A stretch of DNA of 7,240 nt from Gammaproteobacteria bacterium (GCA_027001525.1 JALTMR010000120.1:1-7240); one strand, 5' to 3'; positions 1 to 6,452 are shown, numbered from the stretch's first letter. The notes: generated from the letters alone by a model not told the origin. Translations and numbers: made by a program.

Positions 1-286
1 AATCCCCCGTGCCATGATAATCAAAGCGCATGGCAGGAATGCCCTCTCGAGCGAATTGATCTGCAAGATGACGCATGGCGCGATGACCACTCATATACTC
101 ATACCCAATGGGTGGGCAGATCACCATGCCAGTTGTCGAAGAATTCCCATGGGCAGGAATATGACACCAGCCAAACAGTGGCTCTTCATCGACTCGAAAA
201 TAGAGGGGCGTACGTACCACACTCCCGGATAGGGTCTGGCAATCCCGTGGCGCCGATTCGCCCCCAGTGTCCCGATTATTCTCCAT
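1..286 (-). CDS. alpha/beta hydrolase, N-terminal 95 residues (runs off the left edge)
   Basis: The gene starts at ATG 284-286 and is still open at base 1, so only the first 95 codons are seen. An in-frame TAA lies directly upstream of the ATG, so the protein cannot start earlier; the ribosome site is weak (AGAG, far upstream), and a GTG at codon 23 is a possible alternative. Residues 36-95 look like the first half of an alpha/beta hydrolase: PLFGWCHIPA (a beta-hairpin common in these proteins), then MVICPPIGYEYMSGHRAM (strand and oxyanion-hole region), then MRFDYHGTGD, the usual strand 4 and turn. The nucleophile elbow (GxSxG) and the catalytic Asp and His would lie outside the window. No signal peptide is visible, so it is probably cytoplasmic. 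It begins 14 nt after the GH2 stop and is likely co-transcribed. It could be a thioesterase, esterase or peptidase-like enzyme; the substrate cannot be read from this fragment. Confidence 0.82.
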   Translation of the reverse strand, partial: MENNRDTGGESAPRDCQTLSGSVVRTPLYFRVDEEPLFGWCHIPAHGNSSTTGMVICPPIGYEYMSGHRAMRHLADQFAREGIPAMRFDYHGTGD

Positions 287-300
287 TTATAGTTATTTCT

Positions 301-2838
301 CTACTGCTCGGGCGTTAAAACAGCTTTGATCGGATGCGGCAAATTAATTGCCTCAACGTAAGCCCTGAACTTATTCGAATGTGTCCCATGCTTTTTGAAT
401 TTAACGACCTTTTCTCTTCCGGGTTTTAAACAAAAATAGTTATCATCGGGAAGGTAACCCGCCACATCAAAGTGCACCGCATGAAGAAAGGAGTCTGATT
501 CCAGCACCAGACAATAATCATCTCCCTCAGAAGATACAGCGGCATTGACCACCGGTTTCTGCAATAACGCAGGATTTCTGGATTGGGGGAAAAAATTCGC
601 CTCACTGATCACCCTTCCATCTTCGTTCAACAGGGTTGCCACAACCACATCGTGCCTGGGTGGTCCAAAACGGTAAGCGTAGGAAGGATCATAAAATGCG
701 CCCAGCAGCTCATCACAAGAGATCACCAATGACGCACAGGAAGAGAGCGCGATGGCACGCGTTGCCGAGGCGACTACTGTGCCATCGTAACCCACCATTG
801 CTAGTTCGACCGCCCCCGTCAATACCTCCTCAGCCTCGTTAATGACATGTATATGGAGGCCATCCATACCCTCATCCGTCAGCAACACAACCTGTGAGGC
901 CCAAACTCTTTTTAGATAGTAGTAACAAGCTTTTGGCAGACCTTCACTGTCGACAATGCCCCAACCTGCCCCCGGCCACATATCATTGAAGAACCAGACC
1001 AGCCCCCCCTGACAGGGGTTATCTGCACGACGCCATTCGGAAAAAACATGCGCCATCACCTCCCCCGTCACGACTCGACCAAGATCGAAATATCGCTGAC
1101 TGTCAAAACTTCTCAGCTTCACCGCATCTACCGAGAAGAGGCGTTCCAGATAGTGATCCCGGGTATCCTCAAAATCCCAGTTTGCCCCCGTGTCGCGAGG
1201 AACCCGAGACTTCCATTTCGGGTGATGGGTCACTGCGGTTAACCTTCCCATGGTCTTTTTAACAGTGCTTTGCTCCGGCACATTTGAAAAACCAAGACAC
1301 TCGGAAGCAAAGCGAACCCCTGCCGATTTCACCTCATTCAAAGGCCTCAGATAGGCTCCCACGCCGTAATAGTGGGACACCCCTTCACCGACATGAAATG
1401 GCAGCATTCCCCCTGAGGGGGTTGAAGGAATGTAGGGAATCCCGGCATGTTCCCGACAACACAGCGCCGGCAACAGAGTCGAAAAAAGTTCGTTACGCCA
1501 ACACTCTGCGGGCATACCCAACATCGCGGCCTGTTGCTCCACCTCACTATTTCCGCAATACACGGTGATGCAGGGATGCCTTCGCCAGCGCTTTAACTGC
1601 TGGGTAACCTCCAATTCCACGGAGGTTCTGAAGTTTTCATCTGCAACGGGGTAATCCATATTGGCAAACATAAAATCTTGCCAAACCATAATCCCAAACT
1701 TATCGCATAGCCGGTAAAAATGGTCATTCTCATAGATCATGGTGCCGCCGATACGCACCATATTCATGCCCGCATCAACAGCCAGGCTTAGATAGTGCTC
1801 AAGCCTGTCGCCGGCTCCCGCCAGCGAAACGATATCGTTAACCGTCCAGCAAGCTCCCCGGCAAAACACAGCTCGACCATTTACGAGAAAACCAACCTGA
1901 TCATCCAGCAGCTCAATGTGACGAAACCCCACCTCCCCGCAATCCACCGTTATCTCACCCGCAGACGAGGTAATGCTGAGCAAACTGTGGTGCAGTACCG
2001 GCTCACCATGAGTATGAGGCCACCACAGCGCAACGTCCTTTAGTTCGAGACGCCCTGTCAAATAGCACTGGCCATTCCGAGATTCTCTCATCAACAATAC
2101 GCTTTGCCCGGAAACAGACAAACGCGCTTTGACATCTGCAGACTCGGGCATGCCCCTTAGCTTGCAGCAAAACTCAACAACGCCACCCCCTGCCACCAAC
2201 ATGGCGTTTAAATTGATATCGTCAACGGATATGGAGGGCACAACATCGAGCGAGATTGAACGCCACGGGCCGACAGGTGCAACGACGGGAGTCCACCCGG
2301 GAATACGCCCCAGCAGTGTCGTCCTGAACCAACGAAGCTGCTGATGGTTCACCAGATTGGTTTTCCATCGAGGCCTGGGGCGTTTAACAGAGAGGGCCGC
2401 AGCTAAAGAACGAAAACAGACAACCAGCTCATTGGTCCTCCGAAGCAGTTCAGTGACGTCGACCGAATGCGTCACAAACATATTCTCTGAGTCCAATATA
2501 TGTGTGCCGTTTAACCACACATCGGCCAGCGTCGCCAAACCGGAGAAACGCAATACTCTGGATGAGTTTTCGTCTTCAGGTAACGAAGGAAGGGAGACGC
2601 GATACCACCAGTCCAGCTCGTCCAAATCGGTGTTGGAGTCAATACACCAGCGGCCCGCAGCTTCCAGCGACTGGGCAACCGTTCCGGGCACGACAGCCGG
2701 CAGCCAGTCGAGAGAAGATGCATTCAAATGCTCTGCTGACGACACCGTGCCTGATGGCACTCCCGCAAACTCCCACCCCGACGTGATCTCCAGAGCGCAT
2801 TCAGAGGTCACCCCAACACCAGTACTGATAAAATGCAT
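301..2838 (-). CDS. glycoside hydrolase family 2 protein, beta-mannosidase-like, cytoplasmic
   Basis: This 845-residue protein has the full GH2 layout. A sugar-binding-like jelly roll spans about 20-200 (VPGTVAQSL at 50-58, WWYRVSL at 77-83, ADVWLNG at 105-111, GPWRSISL at 190-197). An immunoglobulin-like domain follows to about 305, then a TIM barrel at about 310-650 and a beta-rich C-terminus. The barrel carries GIMVWQDFMFANMDYP (382-397), typical of beta-mannosidase relatives. The probable acid/base is Glu432 in YCGNSE and the probable nucleophile is Glu513 in FASECLGF. The segment LVWFFNDMWPGAGWGIVD (613-630) is the conserved barrel end. Both glutamates are present, so it should be active as a retaining exo-glycosidase. 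Specificity is unproven; mannosidase, glucosaminidase or glucuronidase-like activity are all possible. There is no signal peptide, so the substrate should be intracellular. The start ATG has a poor ribosome site (AAGAAG about 15-20 nt upstream). It lies 38 nt after DUF1839, in the same operon. Confidence 0.9.
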   Translation of the reverse strand: MHFISTGVGVTSECALEITSGWEFAGVPSGTVSSAEHLNASSLDWLPAVVPGTVAQSLEAAGRWCIDSNTDLDELDWWYRVSLPSLPEDENSSRVLRFSGLATLADVWLNGTHILDSENMFVTHSVDVTELLRRTNELVVCFRSLAAALSVKRPRPRWKTNLVNHQQLRWFRTTLLGRIPGWTPVVAPVGPWRSISLDVVPSISVDDINLNAMLVAGGGVVEFCCKLRGMPESADVKARLSVSGQSVLLMRESRNGQCYLTGRLELKDVALWWPHTHGEPVLHHSLLSITSSAGEITVDCGEVGFRHIELLDDQVGFLVNGRAVFCRGACWTVNDIVSLAGAGDRLEHYLSLAVDAGMNMVRIGGTMIYENDHFYRLCDKFGIMVWQDFMFANMDYPVADENFRTSVELEVTQQLKRWRRHPCITVYCGNSEVEQQAAMLGMPAECWRNELFSTLLPALCCREHAGIPYIPSTPSGGMLPFHVGEGVSHYYGVGAYLRPLNEVKSAGVRFASECLGFSNVPEQSTVKKTMGRLTAVTHHPKWKSRVPRDTGANWDFEDTRDHYLERLFSVDAVKLRSFDSQRYFDLGRVVTGEVMAHVFSEWRRADNPCQGGLVWFFNDMWPGAGWGIVDSEGLPKACYYYLKRVWASQVVLLTDEGMDGLHIHVINEAEEVLTGAVELAMVGYDGTVVASATRAIALSSCASLVISCDELLGAFYDPSYAYRFGPPRHDVVVATLLNEDGRVISEANFFPQSRNPALLQKPVVNAAVSSEGDDYCLVLESDSFLHAVHFDVAGYLPDDNYFCLKPGREKVVKFKKHGTHSNKFRAYVEAINLPHPIKAVLTPEQ

Positions 2839-2876
2839 AGTTCGGCTTTTATTCTTCTTATTGTTTCAGCAACGTG

Positions 2877-3848
2877 CTACTGATATTTGTCACGCAACAG
2901 ATTCATGGCACCATCCCACTGCGCCGCTGCCTGATCCAGTGGCGACAACTCAAGCTTTCTCTTTCGGCTCATCGCCCTGGCTAATTGAAATTGCAGCGCT
3001 TTCGCACCGTTGGAAATCTCGGTGAACGCCGTAATTGCAGGATCCAGCCCCACCTGACCATTCGTTGCCAACCACTGAAGATAGGTCGCCGCCAACTCGA
3101 AACAGGCACCATACTGGCGCAATGTGGCAAATGAGTATTTATGGAAAATATCAAGTTCCTCTCCCATCAACCAATTCAAATCCCTCTCAAACCGGGCTTT
3201 GAAGCGGTGAAAGGGATTTTCACCGGGCAACATCTTTAACTGCTGTTTAAGCTGACGAAGGGACTCAAGCAACAACGCCTCCGTATCCAGAGAGCAGCCT
3301 CTCAGTTTAACGAACTCCACGTAGGGCGGAAGCACAGCTGGATCAGGCAAACCATCGAGATGAAACAGGTGCCTGAAATCCCCCCCTGCCACATGATAAT
3401 AACCCTGGTTGTGGAAGTAGCCCATGTGCCCACGCTCCAGATCAAGCTCATTCACGGCCACCGTGGTTTTCACGTGATCCAGCTGATACGCCGTACCCGC
3501 CGTATCGGGGAGGTAAAAAGAGTCCAACTCCACCAACACGGGACGCCCCAGAGCAATCTGTTCGTCAACGTGTTCAATCACAGGCTTCCATACCGCCAAC
3601 TCCTGCACATCCAGGCCATAGAGTGCATGAATATCCGCAAGGGGAAACTTAAAGAAAGTCCACTGATCTCCCTCAAAGTCGATGCCTAACGTAAACGACA
3701 GCGCTGCCTCGGGCTCTTGACCAAAGGCGTGCAGCAACTCGATCCACAAATCCACGTAGCAGTTTGTCTCTGCCCATACACGCTCGTCTCCGTGTATGTG
3801 ATGTTTTTCGTAGGTGCTCTGATCCAGAGAAATCACACTCCTCAGCAT
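2877..3848 (-). CDS. DUF1839 family protein, possible papain-fold acyl/aminoacyltransferase
   Basis: I recognise this as a DUF1839 protein. The family is uncharacterised and typically sits beside amino acid:[carrier protein] ligases. The start chosen is ATG 3846-3848 (323 residues), overlapping the ligase stop by 7 nt with AAGG about 10 nt upstream. A longer frame from 3881 adds 11 residues that look unrelated to the family N-terminus. The N-terminal half contains ETNCYVDLW (Cys30), FEGDQWTFFKFPL (58-70), VLVELDSFYLPDTAGTAY (104-121), DHVKTTVAV (His125) and GYFHNQGYY (Asn147). The order Cys, then a D-x-YLP strand, then His followed by a hydrophobic strand, then Asn/Asp resembles BtrH-type and C39-like papain-fold enzymes. 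BtrH transfers an aminoacyl chain from a carrier protein to an aminoglycoside. By analogy this protein may offload the amino acid from the carrier protein encoded upstream. The C-terminal half (about 190-323) is mostly helical. The family call is firm; the function is inference. Confidence 0.88.
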   Translation of the reverse strand: MLRSVISLDQSTYEKHHIHGDERVWAETNCYVDLWIELLHAFGQEPEAALSFTLGIDFEGDQWTFFKFPLADIHALYGLDVQELAVWKPVIEHVDEQIALGRPVLVELDSFYLPDTAGTAYQLDHVKTTVAVNELDLERGHMGYFHNQGYYHVAGGDFRHLFHLDGLPDPAVLPPYVEFVKLRGCSLDTEALLLESLRQLKQQLKMLPGENPFHRFKARFERDLNWLMGEELDIFHKYSFATLRQYGACFELAATYLQWLATNGQVGLDPAITAFTEISNGAKALQFQLARAMSRKRKLELSPLDQAAAQWDGAMNLLRDKYQ

Positions 3849-4771
3849 AGCCCCAAAACCTTGCGAACACCTTCGGGCCACTCCTGAGGCTCAAACCCGT
3901 GGGTTTTAAACAGCGCCAACGCAATACGCTCCAGTCCAAATCCGACACAGGCGGTGTGTGCCGTATTTCCATCCATGGTCTTAATACCAAAGGTTTTAGA
4001 AAAATGATCCATGTGATAGTTAGCGGAAAATATCGCCGTTGGCTTATCCCCCGTCGCAATTGGGATCTCCAGCTCATACTTCAAATGCTGTTCACGCTGG
4101 GTTGCCGCCATCACCCGGCCGCCACGGCCAAAAAAAGGGTCGTTGGCCACGACTTTCTTAACCTTGAGCCCAACGGCGTTAAGCATCTCTTCAGCTCGTT
4201 GCAACCAATAATCGCGGTGTGCCAGGGCTTGCTCAGGCGACCCCAGCTTCACGTATTCACGCATACGAAAAGACTGCATACGAGCGGGATCGATGGAGGG
4301 TTCATGGCGAAACACAAACGAAGTCAGGTCAATCAACCGGCCGTGCTCAGGCAGCACTCCGGTTGCCGTTGGGTAAAGTGCGTAACAGGCAGCGGGTGCC
4401 AAAACGACCTCTGTAGCTTGCAGGCAAGAGGTCCAATCCTCGCCAGCCTCTTTCTTGCTCATCAGTGCGATATGATCTCTTTCCTTACCCGTAAAACTGT
4501 GCACTGAACCAAGCAAGTCAGGAAAAGTGGCCAGATGGTCAGTGCACTCATATTGCTGTCGCGCCATGACGGGAGGAAAGCGTATAACCTCGGGATCGAG
4601 ATGTTGCCCCATTTTTGTTACATAGCGTTCAAAGCGCTCGATAACATCTTCAAACACACCGCTGCGGCCATACACACCATCAACGCCCGAAGGAATAAGC
4701 AGTCCGGCGTCAAACAGTGCTTCCAAATACTCTTTGTGAGCCTGGCTGATAGGGTCATCTGAAATGCACAT
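3842..4771 (-). CDS. amino acid:[carrier protein] ligase (class II aaRS homologue, atypical SerRS core)
   Basis: This 309-residue protein is a stand-alone class II synthetase core lacking the tRNA-binding arm of seryl-tRNA synthetase. Characterised homologues from Bradyrhizobium and Agrobacterium activate glycine or alanine with ATP and load it on the phosphopantetheine thiol of a carrier protein instead of tRNA. Visible motifs are motif 2 (FVFRHEPS, 152-159, leading to FRMREYVKLG, 168-177) and motif 3 (VGFGLERIALALF, 276-288). The expected zinc ligands are Cys129 (PAACYALYP), Glu172 (RMREYV) and Cys275 (HTACVGFG). Their spacing of 43 and 103 residues is close to that of the Bradyrhizobium enzyme as I recall it. 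The zinc site binds the amino group, so activity is expected. The start ATG has a strong ribosome site, GGGAGGG, 7 nt upstream, lying inside the last codons of the dehydrogenase gene, whose stop is 3 nt away; this suggests translational coupling. Amino acid choice (Gly, Ala or other) is not determinable here. Confidence 0.93.
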   Translation of the reverse strand: MCISDDPISQAHKEYLEALFDAGLLIPSGVDGVYGRSGVFEDVIERFERYVTKMGQHLDPEVIRFPPVMARQQYECTDHLATFPDLLGSVHSFTGKERDHIALMSKKEAGEDWTSCLQATEVVLAPAACYALYPTATGVLPEHGRLIDLTSFVFRHEPSIDPARMQSFRMREYVKLGSPEQALAHRDYWLQRAEEMLNAVGLKVKKVVANDPFFGRGGRVMAATQREQHLKYELEIPIATGDKPTAIFSANYHMDHFSKTFGIKTMDGNTAHTACVGFGLERIALALFKTHGFEPQEWPEGVRKVLGLC

Positions 4772-4774
4772 GAA

Positions 4775-5968
4775 TCAACCCTCCCGATGAACTGTCAGCA
4801 TCGTCGCGTTGTGGCCCCGAATCCGGTCGTTATTGACCATCAATGCGGCGCCGTACGAGTCACGGATATGGCGACTCAGACTGTATTCTGAATCGTTTCT
4901 GTAGCCGGACAGACCGCAGATAAGCAGGGAACGCCCCACGATATCCACCATCAGCTCAGAGCAGGAGAGCTTCAGGTTGTTTATCTGGATAGCAAAACCA
5001 AAGTTACTGATTGCCGCACTATCGCCTGCTTCCAGTATCTCCTGATAATTTTTCACACTGACATACATATTGTGCCGCATCTCCTGAAGCGTGGTGGCCA
5101 CTTCAGCCAAACGCAAAGACGATACCTGGGCCCCCTCCGGATTTTTCCGCGCTGCTGATCTAACATACGATCGCGCTTTATTCACCGCATCAGTTGCAAT
5201 GCCAATCCAGAGAGAGCCCCATAGAATGTGAGCCGACGGATGCATGGCTTCGCTAAGAATTTCGGAAAATGGCTCGGGGAATATCTGCTGAACATGGCCA
5301 GATGAAGTGATGTTATAGCCGTCACTACAGGTGCCCCTGAATCCCATGGTGTCCCAACTGAAGGTGTGCTCCAACTCAAAATCACCCTTCTTCAGCAGAA
5401 CGTGCAGTTGGTCACCGGCAGAGGCGTCCTCTGAACGACGACAAGTCACCATCAGATCATCGGCATCTTCGCCATAAGAGATGACCGGGGCCTGCTTGTT
5501 CAGCGTAAACCGATCCCCCTCCACATTGACGGCACAAATACTGGAACGAAGGTCACCACTGATGCCCACTTCTGTTGTTGCTGAAGCGATGAGCCGTTGC
5601 TCTTCGACCAGCTCCTTCAGATATCTCCGGAAGTACCCATCACCCAGGGAGTGATGTACCAGGCAGGCAACCAGCACCTGGTGCATGGCGTAGACCATGG
5701 CGGTGGAGCCACAATACTGGCCCAGAATTTCACACACTTTTGCCAACTGCGTGATATTGAGTTCCATACCGCCCAGATCTGCGGGCACATAAGCACTCAG
5801 CAATTTGGCTTCTTTCAGGGCATCGATGCCCTCTTTCGGAAAACGCGCCTCACTGTCAACATCTGCTGCTGCTGGCAAAATCACCGTTTTGCCAATCTCA
5901 TGCACTTGCTTGATCAGTGCAGAAAATTCATCCTTATCTAACCCTTTCTGGCATAGAGGTTTCATCAT
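4775..5968 (-). CDS. acyl-CoA dehydrogenase-like flavoprotein with no recognisable catalytic Glu
   Basis: The protein has 397 residues, the usual length of the acyl-CoA dehydrogenase family, in the standard order. A helical N-domain contains LLSAYVPADLGGMEL (56-70). A central beta domain contains TEVGISGD (132-139, family TEP-x-GSD) and WDTMGFRGTCSDG (205-217). A helical C-domain ends in RHIRDSYGAALMVNNDRI (366-383). FAD binding is therefore expected. In the classic enzymes the base is a Glu in the Y-E-G-T segment after the RD motif; here that place reads MVNNDRI. The alternative Glu on helix G is also not evident around 250-270. The reaction may therefore differ from ordinary alpha,beta-dehydrogenation. 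It could be an oxidase or monooxygenase, or an enzyme for carrier-bound aminoacyl groups, as known for prolyl-carrier protein oxidases. The start is one of two adjacent ATGs (5968 or 5965), with AGGA 5 or 8 nt upstream. It precedes the ligase by 3 nt. Confidence 0.88.
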   Translation of the reverse strand: MMKPLCQKGLDKDEFSALIKQVHEIGKTVILPAAADVDSEARFPKEGIDALKEAKLLSAYVPADLGGMELNITQLAKVCEILGQYCGSTAMVYAMHQVLVACLVHHSLGDGYFRRYLKELVEEQRLIASATTEVGISGDLRSSICAVNVEGDRFTLNKQAPVISYGEDADDLMVTCRRSEDASAGDQLHVLLKKGDFELEHTFSWDTMGFRGTCSDGYNITSSGHVQQIFPEPFSEILSEAMHPSAHILWGSLWIGIATDAVNKARSYVRSAARKNPEGAQVSSLRLAEVATTLQEMRHNMYVSVKNYQEILEAGDSAAISNFGFAIQINNLKLSCSELMVDIVGRSLLICGLSGYRNDSEYSLSRHIRDSYGAALMVNNDRIRGHNATMLTVHREG

Positions 5969-6048
5969 AAAAATCCTGTGTCGTTATTATTATTCAAGGA
6001 GGCGGGAAGCGCGTATCCAGGCGCAGGCGAAGAGACTATCCACTTCCC

Positions 6049-6067
6049 CTGTGGTTTCAAACCACAG
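6049..6067. repeat. perfect inverted repeat (hairpin) between carrier protein and flavoprotein genes
   Basis: CTGTGGTTTCAAACCACAG is a perfect 9-1-9 palindrome. In RNA it can form a 7-bp stem with a 5-nt loop. It lies in the only long gap (158 nt) within the minus-strand operon, about 60 nt after the carrier protein stop. On the minus strand it is followed by a purine-rich stretch (GGGGAAGTGG) without a U tract, so it does not look like an intrinsic terminator. It may stabilise or process the mRNA so that the small carrier protein is made in excess over the enzymes, or it may be a protein-binding site. Function is inference. Confidence 0.6.
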
Positions 6068-6126
6068 CATGCCCATCAAGATAGATTTCAGTTAAAACTA
6101 CCGGGGAGCAAATGCGCCTTCCTTCG

Positions 6127-6366
6127 CTACTCCGCTAACTCATTGACCGTCTCAACGATGGAAGAGATGCTTTCGAACGTCTTGCGACTCAGCATGTTAT
6201 CGGGGATCTCGATATCAAACTCATCTTCCAGGGCGAGCATCACACTCACGGTGGCCAGCGATGTCAAACCGGCGCTGTACAAATCACTGTCATCAGATAA
6301 ATCAGGAACCGGCGAAGATAACCGTCCATTTTTATCAAGTATTTCTCTTACCTTTTCACTGTGCAT
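6127..6366 (-). CDS. free-standing acyl (aminoacyl) carrier protein
   Basis: This 79-residue acidic protein has the four-helix carrier-protein pattern. The phosphopantetheine attachment site is Ser36 in AGLTSLATVSVMLALEDEF (32-50). The usual DSL triplet is TSL here, and helix II and III signatures (FDIEIPD at 50-56, FESISSIVETV at 64-74) are intact. A 4'-phosphopantetheinyl transferase, not encoded in this window, must activate it. It is the probable acceptor for the amino acid activated by the ligase two genes downstream; free-standing carrier proteins encoded beside such ligases are the known partners in Bradyrhizobium and Agrobacterium. It appears to be the first gene of the operon. The start ATG is preceded by a weak AGGTAG about 10 nt upstream and by a candidate promoter about 30 nt upstream. 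It could instead serve fatty acid or polyketide chemistry, but no such enzymes are seen here. Confidence 0.92.
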   Translation of the reverse strand: MHSEKVREILDKNGRLSSPVPDLSDDSDLYSAGLTSLATVSVMLALEDEFDIEIPDNMLSRKTFESISSIVETVNELAE

Positions 6367-6393
6367 ACTGCTATCTACCTAACTGGATATGTG

Positions 6394-6421
6394 TCTATAC
6401 GGTTTTTTTCTTGGGCATCAA
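6394..6421 (-). promoter_or_regulatory. candidate sigma-70 promoter of the carrier protein operon
   Basis: On the minus strand TTGATG (6421-6416) and TATAGA (6399-6394) are separated by 16 nt. Each matches four of six consensus bases. Transcription would begin near 6387, giving a leader of about 20 nt before the carrier protein ATG. The A-rich spacer and position fit a promoter, but the match is modest. A weaker alternative, TTGCTT then 17 nt then TACTAT, lies about 80 nt further upstream. Confidence 0.35.
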
Positions 6422-6425
6422 GAAA
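6407..6425. repeat. inverted repeat overlapping the candidate promoter
   Basis: TTTCTTG, five bases, then CAAAGAA read as its exact complement pair CAAGAAA gives a 7-bp stem with loop GGCAT. The T run (6403-6409) is on the plus strand before the stem, so on the minus strand it is an A run; this is not a terminator in either direction. Because it covers the predicted -35 element, it could be an operator, or it may be chance. Confidence 0.35.
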
Positions 6426-6436
6426 CAAGACGAGTA

Positions 6437-6452
6437 TCAGCACGTTTGCTGA
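6437..6452. promoter_or_regulatory. inverted repeat TCAGCA-4-TGCTGA, possible operator
   Basis: TCAGCACGTTTGCTGA has perfect 6-bp arms around a 4-base centre. It lies about 16 bp upstream of the predicted -35 box of the carrier protein operon, where an activator or repressor dimer could bind. As RNA from the upstream gene it would be a small hairpin with no clear U tract. No regulator gene is visible in the window, so the role is speculative. Confidence 0.3.

Noticed and set aside
1..286. Assignment of the hydrolase fragment to the exosortase-associated hydrolase families
   Set aside because: The fragment resembles alpha/beta hydrolases in general, but the conserved segments recalled for those families do not match closely and no exosortase or PEP-CTERM gene is present.
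14..318. Two plus-strand open frames at the left edge
   Set aside because: They are antisense to the alpha/beta hydrolase fragment, which shows clear family motifs in the minus-strand frame.
2357..3025. Plus-strand open frame of 222 codons
   Set aside because: It lies antisense to the GH2 start and the DUF1839 end, has no recognisable domain and a low-complexity Ser/Thr/Pro-rich translation. It is a shadow of the minus-strand genes.
3899..4507. Plus-strand open frame of 202 codons
   Set aside because: It is fully antisense to the ligase, whose catalytic motifs are intact. There is no plausible ribosome site or family resemblance.
6049..6067. Intrinsic terminator after the carrier protein
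   Set aside because: The stem is good but no U tract follows on either strand, and the genes downstream would lack an evident promoter if it were a strong terminator.
5990..6076. Minus-strand 28-codon open frame starting MGMLWFETTG, ending just before the flavoprotein gene
   Set aside because: It has no ribosome site and no recognisable similarity, and the hairpin at 6049-6067 explains part of the sequence. Not reported as a gene, although a leader peptide cannot be excluded.
6403..6425. Terminator formed by the T run and hairpin
   Set aside because: The T run precedes the stem on the plus strand and becomes an A run after it on the minus strand, so the polarity is wrong for termination in both directions.
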